From: Debaryomyces hansenii CBS767
Lineage: Eukaryota > Ascomycota > Pichiomycetes > Serinales > Debaryomycetaceae
NCBI RefSeq assembly: GCF_000006445.2
Contig: NC_006043.2
Location: 1,178,001-1,242,000 of the forward strand
Length of the DNA stretch: 64,000 nt
Direction: 5' to 3'
Each line of letters opens with the position of its first letter. Positions within the stretch are counted from its first letter, which is position 1. The notes under the pieces were generated by a model. That model saw nothing but the letters and a program-made list of their open reading frames with translations, did no database searches and was not told the DNA's origin. This document shows, piece after piece, positions 39,722 to 51,755 of this stretch. The translations under genes were made by a program, and so were the position numbers.

Positions 39722-41350
39722 ATGACTGGACAAGAAGATGGACTCTTTGTGAGTAGAAGCAGGAAAGAAAGTGATGCATCTGCAAGTGCTAATTATGGAA
39801 AAACTACTCAGGAGATGATAGAGCATAGAGCGAATCATCCAGGAATTATACATCAAGATGATAGAAGACAGATTCGTGAAATTGATTGTTACGACAAGCT
39901 TGGTTTTTCATTTCCTTGGCATAAGAAGTGGACTATCCTTGCTGTCACATTTATAGTTCAAGTTTCTATGAACTTTAATGCTAGTGTTTATCCTAACGTT
40001 ATACCTTTAATTAGCGAAGCTTTTAATGTTTCGGAAGTAAAAGCCAAAGTTTCTCAAATGGTTTTCATGGTTGCATACGCATTCGGATGTGAGTTGTGGG
40101 CTCCCTGGAGTGAGGAATATGGTCGTTGGCCAGTCTTGCAAATAAGTTTATTCTTTATGAATATCTGGCAAATCTTAGGTGCACTCGCACCAAATTTCGG
40201 TACTATTGTTGTTGCTCGTTTCTTAGGTGGTATTTCTTTAGCAGGTGGTTCCGTCACATTAGCAATTGTTGCAGATATGTGGGAAGCAAATGATCAAGGA
40301 TATGCTGTTGCATTCATCGTTTTATCTTCTGTTGGTGGTTCTGCAGTTGGACCAATTTTTGGTGGTTTAATGACAGAACGCCTTTCGTGGCGTTGGAACT
40401 TTTGGATTCAACTAATATTCGGGGGAGTCGCCCAAATCTTACACTTTTTCCTTGTTTCTGAGACTCGTACCGATTTACTCATGGATAAAGAAGCCAAGCT
40501 TCGTCGTGAATCAGGAGAAGACAATGATATTTATGGTCCATCTGAAATTAATAAACGTAAAATGACGATGAAAGAGATCTTGTCCATTTGGCGTCGTCCT
40601 TTCGAAATGTTTTTGAGAGAGCCAATTGTTTTATGTTTATCTCTTCTCTCGGGATTTGCAGATGCATTGATCTTCATTTTTATGGAATGTTTTTCTTTGG
40701 TTTATCAACAATGGGGATTTTCTACAACTCAGTGCGGCCTTGCCTTCATACCTATTTTGATTGGTTATCTTATTGCATATTTAATTCACCTTCCTGATAT
40801 CGGCCGCCAAATGTTCTTGATTAAGAACCATGGTGAAGAATCAAGATTTGCTGAGAGACGTCTACTCTTATTACTTTATATTGCTCCTTTATTAACGATA
40901 GGTTTGCTAGGGTTTGCCTGGACTTCTATGGGGCCTGATTACAATCCCTGGATAGCTCCGATGATATTTGGAACTTTAATTGCTATAGCTAATTACAGTA
41001 TCTATATGTCGACAATTGATTATATGATTGCAGCGTATGGGCCATATTCAGCTTCAGCAACTGGTGGTAACGGATTTGCTCGAGACTTTTTAGCCGGTAT
41101 CTCAATCTTGTACGCAATTCCATTGTATACAAATATTGGCGGAAAACGTCATCTCCAATGGGGAAGTACTTTATTAGGTTGTTTGGCCGCACTTGTAACT
41201 ATTCCAATCTTTATTTTCTACTGGATGGGTCCAGAAGTTAGAAGGAGAAGTAAGTTTGCACAAACCCTTGCGGCTGATCATAAGCTCAGGAATACGGATT
41301 ACGAGAAAGATGAAGTCGCTATTGAATCTATATCTACTGAGAAGGCTTAA
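39722..41350 (+). CDS. MFS transporter, NAG3/NAG4-like (DHA1 drug antiporter family)
   Basis: A 542-residue plasma-membrane carrier with about 12 helices. Seen: a hydrophilic N-terminus ending in KLGFSFPWHKKWTI, helix 1 from about residue 68, a motif-A variant APWSEEYGRWPVL after helix 2, a motif-B-like VVARFLGGISLAGG, and motif-C-like GGSAVGPIFGGLM in helix 5. A large central loop (about 255-300) precedes WRRPFEMFLREPIVL. The pattern matches Candida Nag3/Nag4 (Tmp1/Tmp2), which affect resistance to drugs and lie in the GlcNAc cluster there. Here no GlcNAc genes are nearby. The frame is complete. Confidence 0.8.
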   Translation: MTGQEDGLFVSRSRKESDASASANYGKTTQEMIEHRANHPGIIHQDDRRQIREIDCYDKLGFSFPWHKKWTILAVTFIVQVSMNFNASVYPNVIPLISEAFNVSEVKAKVSQMVFMVAYAFGCELWAPWSEEYGRWPVLQISLFFMNIWQILGALAPNFGTIVVARFLGGISLAGGSVTLAIVADMWEANDQGYAVAFIVLSSVGGSAVGPIFGGLMTERLSWRWNFWIQLIFGGVAQILHFFLVSETRTDLLMDKEAKLRRESGEDNDIYGPSEINKRKMTMKEILSIWRRPFEMFLREPIVLCLSLLSGFADALIFIFMECFSLVYQQWGFSTTQCGLAFIPILIGYLIAYLIHLPDIGRQMFLIKNHGEESRFAERRLLLLLYIAPLLTIGLLGFAWTSMGPDYNPWIAPMIFGTLIAIANYSIYMSTIDYMIAAYGPYSASATGGNGFARDFLAGISILYAIPLYTNIGGKRHLQWGSTLLGCLAALVTIPIFIFYWMGPEVRRRSKFAQTLAADHKLRNTDYEKDEVAIESISTEKA

Positions 41351-42814
41351 ATATCTGAATTTGCAACACTTGATGTTTAAAGTCTATTATATACATAAAA
41401 CAATTATTTTTTACATATTTAGATTAATAGATTAGAAATTAACCTGAGTTGTAGAACAATGTTCTCCAATTTAGCTTTCGGATAAAGTTTTTAATGGGTT
41501 TCCGACTAGCTCAAGGCTATTATTTTTCATAGTAGCTTCAAGGTCCAAAAAGGGCTTCGTTAACCCTATTTTTAATTTTCCACATTTTCTATGCCAACAT
41601 CATTTCACATGGAACAAATTTTGAGTAGCTTGAAAAAAGAAGTTGGCTATATAGAGTAGGATATCGGCTTGCTTTTTTTTATCATCCAATGTACGTTTGT
41701 TGCTAATTAATTATTTAACTTTCGCTTATGTAATTATTCCTGGTAAAAGATGAAATAATAAAAATTTTTGGAACAATATTCCTCGTATATAGTACGGCAT
41801 TTTTCCGTGCTTCTGAATTCTATTCTTAACAGCTCTTTGCTAAGTACCTTGCATAAAATTTCGGCAAAGCCTTTTAATCCATTAAATACATTAGAGAAGC
41901 TTATATTAGAATGGATTTGAAATCCGGAGGTTATCTATCGAAATTGAATAATCTACAATAAGTGTTGATTTTAGGTCAGAAGATCATTAATTGACCCTTT
42001 CACAAGTCCATTAGTTTGTCTTAAAATATGGATGTATTAAGAGATGAAAATTATTACTGGGTAATTATTTAGGGAAACTAGTTTATGAATTATGCGTTAA
42101 AAAAGAGACGGTTTTTCGCTAAGAACAAGCAACTTTTAACCAATAATATCCATTGCAGTCAGAGCTTCACTTATTGTGGATCTTCTCTAGTACATTGATG
42201 GTAAAAAATTAAAAGGGACTAAGTCAATTACAAACACGCTGGGTGCTAGATGATAAAGTAAAGCAATGTGGATCCACATAAAAAATGTTCAAGTTTTCCC
42301 ATAAAACACGTTAGGAAATGATATATTTAATGTTTGAGTGGTGTTAGACTATAAAGCTAAGACTAGAGATATTTATAGGCGCCGTTGTTAAGAGACATCA
42401 TTGAGTAGTGATTAGGGCAAATTGGAATGATAATTTCGGATACAAAGGGTATTTGCGCTACAAATTTACTATGTTGAAGGAGTTACATTTATTGTTGTAA
42501 GGAGTTGAATAGAGATTATGAAAGGGGTTTATGGAAGCTTTCATAAAAGAGTTTCATTGACTATAATAGATGGGATGTTATGGATTTGAACATTTAAAGT
42601 AAGCTGATGCTTAATGAAGTTTGTTGGATATGAGCGACTAATTATTATTAAGTTAATAAATAATAGAAGTAATATAATTTGTTTTGGAGAGTAAGGAGGT
42701 GGGTAAGCTCTTTAGATTATAATATTCAAATTTTAAGGAGACCATTATGACTGAATATTTTCCCAAAAAGACAGATCAATATTTCTAATGTTCAGACATC
42801 TCTCAATAATATAA
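41351..42814. other. Long gap between convergent genes; nothing identified
   Basis: About 1.46 kb between two convergent stop codons. Long for 3' flanks. I found no convincing protein piece, so it is unassigned; very old relics cannot be excluded by eye. Confidence 0.3.
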
Positions 42815-43897
42815 CTAAAACTGTATAACCAACTTTTCTCCACTGATTTGACCTCCTCGAATAAGCTTCAATCCATCATTAATACCATTCAATCCATTTG
42901 GTTGAATTCTTATAGGTATATGCTTTATCTTATTACCATTTATCAAATTTTGAATACTGGGAATAAATTCAAGGATAGCCTCTTTAACGCCAGGAATAGC
43001 TGGAAATGAAGATCCATTATTATATATAACATCATTTCCATTTGCAGTAAATGCTCTTGTCATAGTGAATTTTACATTGGACTTAGGATTCTTGATAGCT
43101 TCAAAACTTGAAACTACCAAGGAGTCTATCTTTGTTGGCAAAACATCAGAAACAGAATCATGGGTAAGCTGCAAAGTTGCTGTGCCTCCTACAGTGTGTA
43201 ATGCCATAGTGATATTTGGGTCAATATTTTTTATCTGTTGTGTAACATTCAGGTCGTGGTAATCAATTAAATGATCAGCACCGAAACCTTTAATTAAAGT
43301 TGCATGCTTTTTGGATGCCACCGAAATGACAGTCCACCCAAATTGTTTTGCGATTTGACTTGCCACCAACCCTGTTGCAGTTGAGCCACCATAGATCAAA
43401 AGGCTTTTATTTTGTGATTGCAGAAAACTCCCACCTAATGTAAAGTATAGACTGCATCCCAAGGTTACTATTGTGTTAGAAAGTGAACATGCACCTTCAA
43501 ATGTGTCAATATTTCCTGGAGGCAAAACTTGAGAATTGGATGAACTGAGCTTGTTTAACTTTATTGAGTAGACTTCTTGAACAACTGCCAACTTCGAATA
43601 GGCGCCTTTTTCAGGATTGGAATAATCACCGCCATGAATAAAGCTAGCTATATAATCACCAGGAATAAATCTCGTGACATCCTTACCAACTTTCAAAACG
43701 ACTCCACTTACAGTTAAACCCATGATTGCACCATCGGGAGCCCAATCATAATCTATATGATAATAATCGGTACCGTTAATAGATGCGGCTCTTGATTCAA
43801 CCAAAATCTCATCGGAGCTAATGGGTGCAACCGGAACTTCTTTTACTTCTAATTGTGAAGTTGATTTTTGTAATACAGCAGCTATAGTGGTTGTCAT
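42815..43897 (-). CDS. Zinc-less medium-chain reductase (TOXD/YNL134C-like)
   Basis: A 360-residue medium-chain dehydrogenase/reductase of the enoyl-reductase-like branch. It has a GroES-like N-terminus (VPVAPISSDEILVESRAASINGTDY) without catalytic zinc cysteines. A Rossmann part follows with LLIYGGSTATGLVASQIAKQFG and ISVASKKHATLIKGFGADHLIDYHD. Yeast relatives (YNL134C, YCR102C) are NADPH-dependent alkenal/aldehyde reductases induced by stress, and fungal TOXD acts in a toxin cluster by name only. The in vivo substrate is unknown. The ATG at 43897 gives a standard start. Confidence 0.85.
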   Translation of the reverse strand: MTTTIAAVLQKSTSQLEVKEVPVAPISSDEILVESRAASINGTDYYHIDYDWAPDGAIMGLTVSGVVLKVGKDVTRFIPGDYIASFIHGGDYSNPEKGAYSKLAVVQEVYSIKLNKLSSSNSQVLPPGNIDTFEGACSLSNTIVTLGCSLYFTLGGSFLQSQNKSLLIYGGSTATGLVASQIAKQFGWTVISVASKKHATLIKGFGADHLIDYHDLNVTQQIKNIDPNITMALHTVGGTATLQLTHDSVSDVLPTKIDSLVVSSFEAIKNPKSNVKFTMTRAFTANGNDVIYNNGSSFPAIPGVKEAILEFIPSIQNLINGNKIKHIPIRIQPNGLNGINDGLKLIRGGQISGEKLVIQF

Positions 43898-45913
43898 AGT
43901 AGTAACAAATAATGGAAAATATTATAAGGTTTCTCGGCGTTATTTAATTTAATCGAATAATATCACTTATTAGAAATACTGAGATTAAATACTACGGAAG
44001 ATGCAATCGCAAATTACTTTATTAGTAAGCTAGTATTAGTTAAAGTGTGGCTGTAAATTCGCATAGAAACAAACAGCGATAAGAAGTTTGTGATGTAGGT
44101 AGCACACGAGGGCAATATAGGTGATTATAAATTATTAGCTTTATAATCGAAATCAAATGATATACTTCAAACACCAAATCTTAAAAACCATAGTTTCCAA
44201 GGTCAAAGATTTCAGTAAATGTACCAAGTATACTAAAAACAAAGATATTGAAGGCTTATATATGAAGATGATCATCGAGATAAGTTTTTTTCAATTTACT
44301 TCATTAACTTAGACATCTTATTGAGAAATCTTTAAAAGAGTCGTACATAAAATGTTCACCATCGACAGACTAAAATTCAATACCTTAGAAATATGGTGCT
44401 CCCCAGAGTTAGGAGACCATAAATATTTGGATTTTTACCTAAATTCAAATAACTTGATACTCATTCTTATTGTAAGCTTACGATGAATTGAAAAAACAAT
44501 TCATTCATGTAACAAATTTATTTGGTATAGTAATTTATCATCACACGGTTGATGAAACCAATATTCAACTGCGACTGTGACTGCAAAATATACCATTCAC
44601 TGCAGCGCACCGGGTTTCCAGAAGAGACAAGTTCAAAAATACAGTTCATAGTAGTCATAGCACACAAAGGGTTAATGATATATTACATTTTCTGAGACGA
44701 TTAATAAATAGGATATGATTTGCGATTTTAGAGCCTTTGATATGTATCGTATAAGATCTATGTAATTTCCGGTTAAATAGAAAACCAATGACTAATAATT
44801 TTAAAATCCATTATTTTATCTCATTCGTGTATAATTAATGCATAAATAGAAATGGTCTTCTATATGCCCAAAAAATAAGCAATAATATTTCAAAGCTTCT
44901 CTTCTTTTTGTATGCCCGAATAGTTTTCATTTTTTTTTTTTTTTTCATAATCAGAAAAGGGCATTTTTGCCGTTATATCTATTTCTTCTAAGTGAGCTAA
45001 CTTTTAGTGTTTCTAAATTATAAAGATTAAAAGAATACGAATAAGTCAGCGATGCAGCATTAACAGAGAAAAAGATACATAGAACTGCAATACAGCTTGC
45101 TGAGTTGGAAATTTTACTTTAACTATTGGTTTTCGCTTTCAAACCAAATTTATTGAAGAAAATTAAATCACTTGAATACTAAATTGTACAGATTTATGAG
45201 AAAACAGATTAGGCTATCCTGACCTTCCAATACCAAACAAACCCCGCGAGGATTATAAAGATTAAAAATTAAACGCATGCAGAAAACTTTGTTACCTAGA
45301 GATGAAAAGAGACTGATTGCAACGCTTTAAACAATACGAAGGAGTATAATGCACTTAAAAGGTTAATGATACCAAGAATATAGTTACCTAAATTGGAGCC
45401 TATATTTCTTGGTATACATAAATAAGTGAGCAAGGAAAGCAGTATTATATAGTCAGAGGCTTATGTATGCATCAGCCACTTAATAGGAAGCATAGACCAT
45501 AAAATAAATAACAAAACATTTTATAAAACTACATCGGATAATTTCAAACATTCGTCTGCTCATCTTTTCTTCATTGAGAGTTGAATATGAGCTTTGATAT
45601 TCGAGAACATTACAGTCGCAAGAGAGTAATTATAATTTTTCATAAGCTTCAACATCAAGTATTGTGACGAATTTCCGATAATCAAAAGTCTCCTTCCGTT
45701 GTTTGTTTAAAATCACCATCATATTATTGGGGAACCCTGGGCTAATAGGAACTTAGTTAATTTGGAGATCACGAACTGCGTGTGATTGGTATAAACAATA
45801 ATAACATGAGGTATTACCAAAGCAATTTTATAAGGCTACCAAAATCTCATTAAGAAATACTTATTACCATTTATGAATTGGTTACAACTATTGAGAAGCC
45901 AAGATCTACTATA
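43898..45913. other. 2 kb gap; reductase promoter and unassigned DNA
   Basis: About 2.0 kb. A T-run of about 15 bases lies at 44931-44945. Two short ATG frames near 44158 and 44351 (about 53 and 44 codons) look mildly protein-like but match nothing I know. No tRNA or repeat found. Confidence 0.3.
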
Positions 45914-46649
45914 CTAATTCACACTTCCTCGCATGAGCATGTCGAATATCTGGCTTTCCAATTCATCAAATATAAAAGATAATTTATCGTCCTGGTACGA
46001 ACCATTATCATACATAACCTCTTTTTCATTCATTTCTTTTAGACACATTTCACAGTCCATCAATGTTCTATTTTATTTCATTTCACACAAATAATCTCTT
46101 AATTCATTATTAAAGGGTACTCCAAAATTCAAATTTCCACCATTTGCCACACTGACACACTGAAGGAGAACCATTTTGGCGTAGACAAGGTTTTTTCCTA
46201 TCTTCGTTGGATCGACTTGTTTCACCAATCGGTTAAGATGCATTTTACACATTCTAATGTTGCTTAATAAATAGCTCTTGGTTCTGGACTGGAGTGTTTC
46301 TTTCCTGTTTTCATATAATAAGGCAGCTAAGATCTGGAAGCTTTTGTCGATATATAAGGGGTATGCGTGAATTGTCTCCAATGCTACAGGAGATCCTTAG
46401 TAACAATTTATAAAAATGTGCGGATGTCGTTATGTTACCTTCAACATTGTACTGAGGTAATCTTAGCTTTTCACTAAACATCACATTCGTTAAAAGTTCT
46501 CTCTTCGTTGGATTGGTTAAAACTGTTATATCATAATCTGATTCATCATCATTCAAACCACGTATTCGTGATCCCCTTAAGTAGACCGCTAAAACATAGC
46601 GGTTAGTTAACTCCTCTGTGTCTCTAACTACCAGCTCTATTACTTCCAT
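45914..46649 (-). pseudogene. Prokaryote/phage-like nucleotidyltransferase, broken
   Basis: Starts at the ATG at 46649 and reads YLRGSRIRGLNDDESDYDITV: a GS motif (Gly26, Ser27) followed by the paired acidic residues Asp38 and Asp40 of the DNA-polymerase-beta superfamily. A frameshift near 46388-46391 passes into LETIHAYPLYID and TKSYLLSNIRMCKMHLNRLVK, which match the helical second half of RlaP-type nucleotidyltransferases common in bacteria and phages. An in-frame TAA at 46073-46075 is followed by about 53 more open codons to the TAG at 45914. One frameshift and one stop break it. Horizontal origin is inferred from the family. I place it in no yeast family. Confidence 0.55.
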
Positions 46650-47676
46650 ACCCTTGTTGTACGGTCGTTTATACTAATGATTTTTATTTTGGGTCACTAC
46701 AGATAATCGTGGTCGAGTAATGACGAATATGGAGATTTTGATTTTTTTTACGGCACGGACGCACTCATTTCAAAAAATGAGTCCATGACTGAATAGATTT
46801 TGCCCGCTCGTGTTGGAAATTACCAGTCACTTTAGCTGAGCTATTTTATATTCCATTATTCATTCTTTATAATTGTAAAAAAACTGGGAGCTGTATGTAA
46901 GATATACGTGTAGTCAACTGTAGAATGGGCATCGTAGCCAAGCCAAACATTGTATAATGGTCTGGTGCGTGAAAAATTGGGTCCATGAAAAATTGTAGGA
47001 ACTACATGTCCCTTCGCATTTAATCAAGAAACTTGGACATTAAAAATGAAATACATTAGTATGTCTTCTTATTCTGATATATGAAAAGGATATTGTAAGA
47101 CTCAAGCATGGCAATTATATTTTTTCTTTTTGTTCAAAAAATAAAGGAGTACGCTTTGCTCAGATTCTGGAAAATGCTGAGGATTTTGACTTCAGTTTGT
47201 CAAGCTAAACTGTAAATAAGTTGTAATTTCAATCTTCTTTATATCAAATATATAATGCGGGATGTAAATAACGGCGTTTACGTGTAACAATAGTGGTAGT
47301 ATAATCTAGGATTGTAAGATAATAAGAACTTTAAATCCTAGATTGTGATCGTTTTCGCGCTGTGCTACAAATCTTTTTGCCCCTTTTTGCTGATGAGTGA
47401 AAAAATAGTTCCTAATTCTCTGCTCTCTTCAGTAAGGACTTAAGAGGAAATTTTTCTTCTACTTATACTTATACCTTTTGCAATAGTGTCGGTGATTGCA
47501 ACACGTACACTTCTAAAGCGTATATTTATAAGGATGTTCTCTTATTTCTGTACTACAGCATTCAACAATTTCTCCGTTTATTTTAATCAGAGTAAACTAT
47601 TTTATACGTAAAATCTATTATGCAAATTGAAATTAAGTAGGGTAAATGAAAGTCTTGTCTTTTAAATTTGTAAGAT
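46650..47676. other. Intergenic with two small inverted repeats
   Basis: About 1.03 kb. Seen: a hairpin ACTCATTT-CAAA-AAATGAGT at about 46766-46785, and a perfect 11-base inverted repeat AATCTAGGATT/AATCCTAGATT at 47303-47313 and 47334-47344. No gene seen. Confidence 0.5.
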
Positions 47677-49045
47677 CTAAAGCAGCGACGTTAACTTTAA
47701 AAACTTCACCTCTTCGTGCTTAACATGACTAACCTTCAGCTTTTCATCCAAAGGTGCCAATCTTTCCTTGTTTCTTCTATGCAAAATGAACCATACAGTA
47801 CCAATAAAAACTGGAGCAGTGAAAAACTTTACACAATTTGAACAATCCATGCTCCATGCAGGGACATAATTGTGGAAAGCTAATATTTGAAACAGAATAT
47901 GAAACCATGATCATTGCATTTCTCACCAATCTCTGGGTATAGCTTGCACCTGCAGTAGTTTGTCCTAAACCAAATGCACAAATCCATTCCAACACCAAAG
48001 GATTGTGAGGCTAAGGAAATGGATGCCAATACACCTATATAATTAGTCAATGGAAGAGAAACTGCTGCAAACTTAATCCACCCATTTCTTCATAAAGGAT
48101 AGTTTGTTGGTAAGGTAAGTTATTAGCTAACTGCTGTAAAAAAAAGAACCCAACTATTAACCATGAAATTGGATCTTTGAAAGCTTCAATTGAATGGACT
48201 TTTTTGAACTGTTTTTGTTCAATAGATTGGTGGGAAGTATTTTGAACTTTTCTAATGACCCAGACTTTCTCTTCCATGGTCAAGAAAGATGCATTAATTG
48301 GATTATCTAGGTATGAAAAGAAAGCAATTACGGCTAAGATTAAGGTTAGTCCACCACCAATAATAATACTCAAGACTCTCCAGTCACCTATTTCAGCACC
48401 AGTGTACAAGACACCGTAACTAATGAACCCAATTGGGATAGGTGATACCATAAATGAAGCGTAGAAAATTGGTTGAGTCAGTTCTCTAACATGTTGACTT
48501 AAAACATACCATTAGTAAGTATAATTGGAATTGCAACCAAGAAATCCGAGGAAAAATCTTAACGCTTTAACACCCGCATAATTATAAGCCGCACAATGCA
48601 AGATAAATTCACGGACCAAAAAAATATAATACCAAAAATTAATTTACTGATAGGTAATTGACCAACGGTGAAGCCAAAGTAGAAAATTGTGTTTACATTA
48701 TTATATTTATCTTGGTCTAATCCAGTAGTTTCCCAAAATCCAGAGATGGAATGTACGATAAGTAGCTTTATCCATGTACATAATCAAGTTGATTAAAAAA
48801 GTAAGACCCAAGACTCGCCATAATAATTTTCTACTAAGTTTCTTGTCTTTCTCAGGAGTAACAATGAACTTGCCTATGTATCTATTGTAGAACCACGTGT
48901 CGAAGGGAATGTTGATGTCAAGGGATCGGAACAAAGAAGTGACAACACTTTTGTTGGAGAAACTTGGAAGGGGATTATTTTGAGAAGCAGCAATTACACC
49001 TACGATGCTCCAGAATTTAAGGGACTCTTCAAAGATATTAGTCAC
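47677..49045 (-). pseudogene. Dal5/allantoate-permease-family transporter relic
   Basis: Nearly full-length MFS anion:cation symporter of the Dal5/Tna1/Seo1 group, broken. The first codon is GTG where an ATG is expected (MTNIFEESL frame). Then come [26 protein letters not shown] (helix 1), a frameshifted patch near 48600-48720, and the helix 5-6 region with MVSPIPIGFISYGVLYTG, FLTMEEKVWVIRKVQNTS (loop), SIEAFKDPISWLIVGFFFLQQLANNL (helix 7), and near the end NKERLAPLDEKLKVSHVKHEEVKF before a TAG at 47677. Several frameshifts occur. This family imports allantoate, nicotinate or similar organic anions. Confidence 0.8.
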
Positions 49046-51755
49046 AATACTTAGATTTCAGTATATTGTATGCGTCGAATCCTGATTTAGCGAAGAGGTT
49101 ATATGAATGCTGGGATTTGACTCCGTATGACAGATTAAAATTCTATGCTCGTAGCAATTGACATCATAATAATTGGCCAAACTATAAAGAAGATGAGATG
49201 AACAACGAAGACGAGAAAGTGGGAGAAGTGGGAGGTTGCCAGGACTTATAAGTCCAGTATCAAATTGAATCAGATTTCTCGCGAATCAGAGGGGAAGTAC
49301 TCAACATATTTGAAAAGGTTTCTTTGTCTACTTTGATTAGGACCAAGCTTCTTGAATAGTATAATAATGTATAGAAAAATTTACTAGAGAATATAGAGAT
49401 CAAAAAAGAAGATCATCTCGTAAACAACAGAATAAAAAGTACACGCCCAATTTGAGTTAAAGACTTGGCATAGACAGTGAAATTTTTTAACTAAAAATTC
49501 TCCCATTTTTTCATGTGAATGCAGGTTTCAACCTAGCGAACCTCAAATATACCACTTGAAAGATGTTGAAATACTTGCATTAACAATACCTTTGAAATAT
49601 GAATAAGCTATTACAAGTATTACCCAGTCTTGAGGTTATCCAAAACATTAGAACAGTTTTTACATATTTTAAAGTCTACAGGATAAGACAGATATACCCT
49701 TTTTCTTAACAGGAAGAGTCAAAGACATGTGACACTTTCCAAAACTTCACATCGTAAAATAATAATTTAGACTTTTTTTTAATAGCTCAGATTGAGGACT
49801 TTATATGAAATAGCGTATGATGGGTACTTTCTATACCTTAGCCAGTATTGGTTTGCAAACAGTAAAACTTATCTGGCATACAATCTAACGGTCGATAGAA
49901 CCTAATGATAGCCAAAGGCTTATGTAGTCTTCAGTAGATCTTTATATTTAGTTGAAAATTTTAAATGTACGTCCACGCATAAACGGGAATCGAGAAGCTT
50001 ACAGGCATTCCTTAATCTGATCTGAAAGTTGTAATTTTAATAACCCCACTTAATTTTTCAATTCTTTCTATGTACAACCAGTTGAACCTGAAGTAACATC
50101 ATCTATATCAATAAGATCTATTCTATGCTTCTCTATACTATGTTTCTCATTAGCACTTGTTCTCTTTTCTAAGTCCATTCCAGCATTGTTTCACTTAAAA
50201 CTTATTTTCTGTGACATGATGATAAAAGTTTATTTACATATATGTAGCTGGCTAAAGCCAAGAAAATTCACCACTATTAATAAGAAAGTTTTTCTCGTAC
50301 TTGACTGGGCTTTAGAACAAGTAAAGCCAAGAAATTTGGGATGATGTCTGCATATGCACATAGATCAAGTTGATTTTATCTCATCAATCAGTGTCCATAT
50401 TATTCCAATTATTATGCAGATTCAATATTGTTAATTTTTTCCCCAGTTTCTGACAGATTGATCAATGTCTTTTATTAATACGTTAGGAAATTATTAGTAT
50501 CTATGAGTTCAAGCTAAAAATGCCCCTCTACTAAAATTGTGTCCTTCAAAAATGGACAAGATAATGCAATATTTGTATAATTCGTATCCATTATTGTTAA
50601 GCACTGGTATTTAGAAAAAACTAAATGAAATTTTTGTTAGATTAATGTACTTTAAAATTTATTTTATTCGCCAAACGTATTAAAAGTATATTTAGAAGCA
50701 GCATGATATATTTGAACAGACCCTACATAAAATACTTGCTAACAAATTTAAACAGCGTATAAAATGACTCTCAACAAATAAATATTCAATTATTGCGTTG
50801 CTTACACTCAAGAGCTAAGGCGATTTCGTAAAAAACTGCAAGAAGGACACAAACTTTAGTTACAAGTCTTAACTGATCACGCATAAAACTGCATATACGT
50901 CTATTTTCAAGCCATCTACTGTCTTTACCTTTATAAAACGAATGTATTACTCTCTTGATGAGAAAATATAACTGCATAGCTAAAGACTACAAGATTTTGA
51001 GTTAAGACAGAATCTAAATGTTACCTTAATAGTGATTGCTGAATAATAGATTAACGAGTATCATAATCCCAATTACTTCAATATTTTATACGAAAAGATT
51101 GTTGTGCGTTCGTTTGTCAGCTTGACATCTTGTTCATTCCAGGCCAAGCAAGTCAAATGATATACTTAATCATCGCTGCAGATTTTTACTGCCATAACTC
51201 AAATATGTAGTTGGTTATTCTTTCATTCTCCGCATAGACAAACCAAATAAAAATGTTGTGAGTTTAGAAATGTAATAAAATACACAAAGCCCAACTGCGA
51301 GATCGGGCTTATCAGATCCATCTGACAAATTAAGAGAAACTGCCGTGTTCTACGACGCAACTTAAATCACCACTACCACCAATTTTGATGGAAGGTTCTT
51401 ACTCTATCCCAGACAATGTTAATGGGGACTATCAATCGAGGTCTAATTATTCAGAAAATTTAACTTTGCGAACGATGATTATTCAAGCGCTCTCGAATAA
51501 ATAAAGTTGGCTTCTACGAGCGTCGTTGAAGCCAATCATTTACATGCTTTTTCAAAGTTGAGCCATACCTTATCAAATGAGAACAATAGAAGTACGAACA
51601 CCGATATGCATGCCAAGCTTTCATCAATTTTTTTTCACCGACTGCCTCAATGCTCGAGCATAAGTTCTTATGTCTGCTCTTCTTGAAACATTTAAATAGC
51701 AGCTGTTTACACTTTATATTTCCATAGATTTTATTACTATTGTATCATCTCTAAC
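49046..51755. promoter_or_regulatory. 2.7 kb gap upstream of the siderophore transporter
   Basis: The largest gap in the window. Near the transporter it holds GATA-type motifs on the minus strand (TTATCA at 51309-51314 and 51570-51575), the kind bound by the Sfu1/Fep1 iron repressors that control siderophore genes in fungi. A 36-codon frame at 50068-50178 on the minus strand (MDLEKRTSANEKHSIEKHRI) looks protein-like and may be a relic of a transporter N-terminus. Nothing else found. Confidence 0.35.

Noticed and set aside
42440..42640. Possible copia-type reverse transcriptase trace (a RWDVMDLNI-like reading)
   Set aside because: One short resemblance only, with no neighbouring motifs; not enough for a call.
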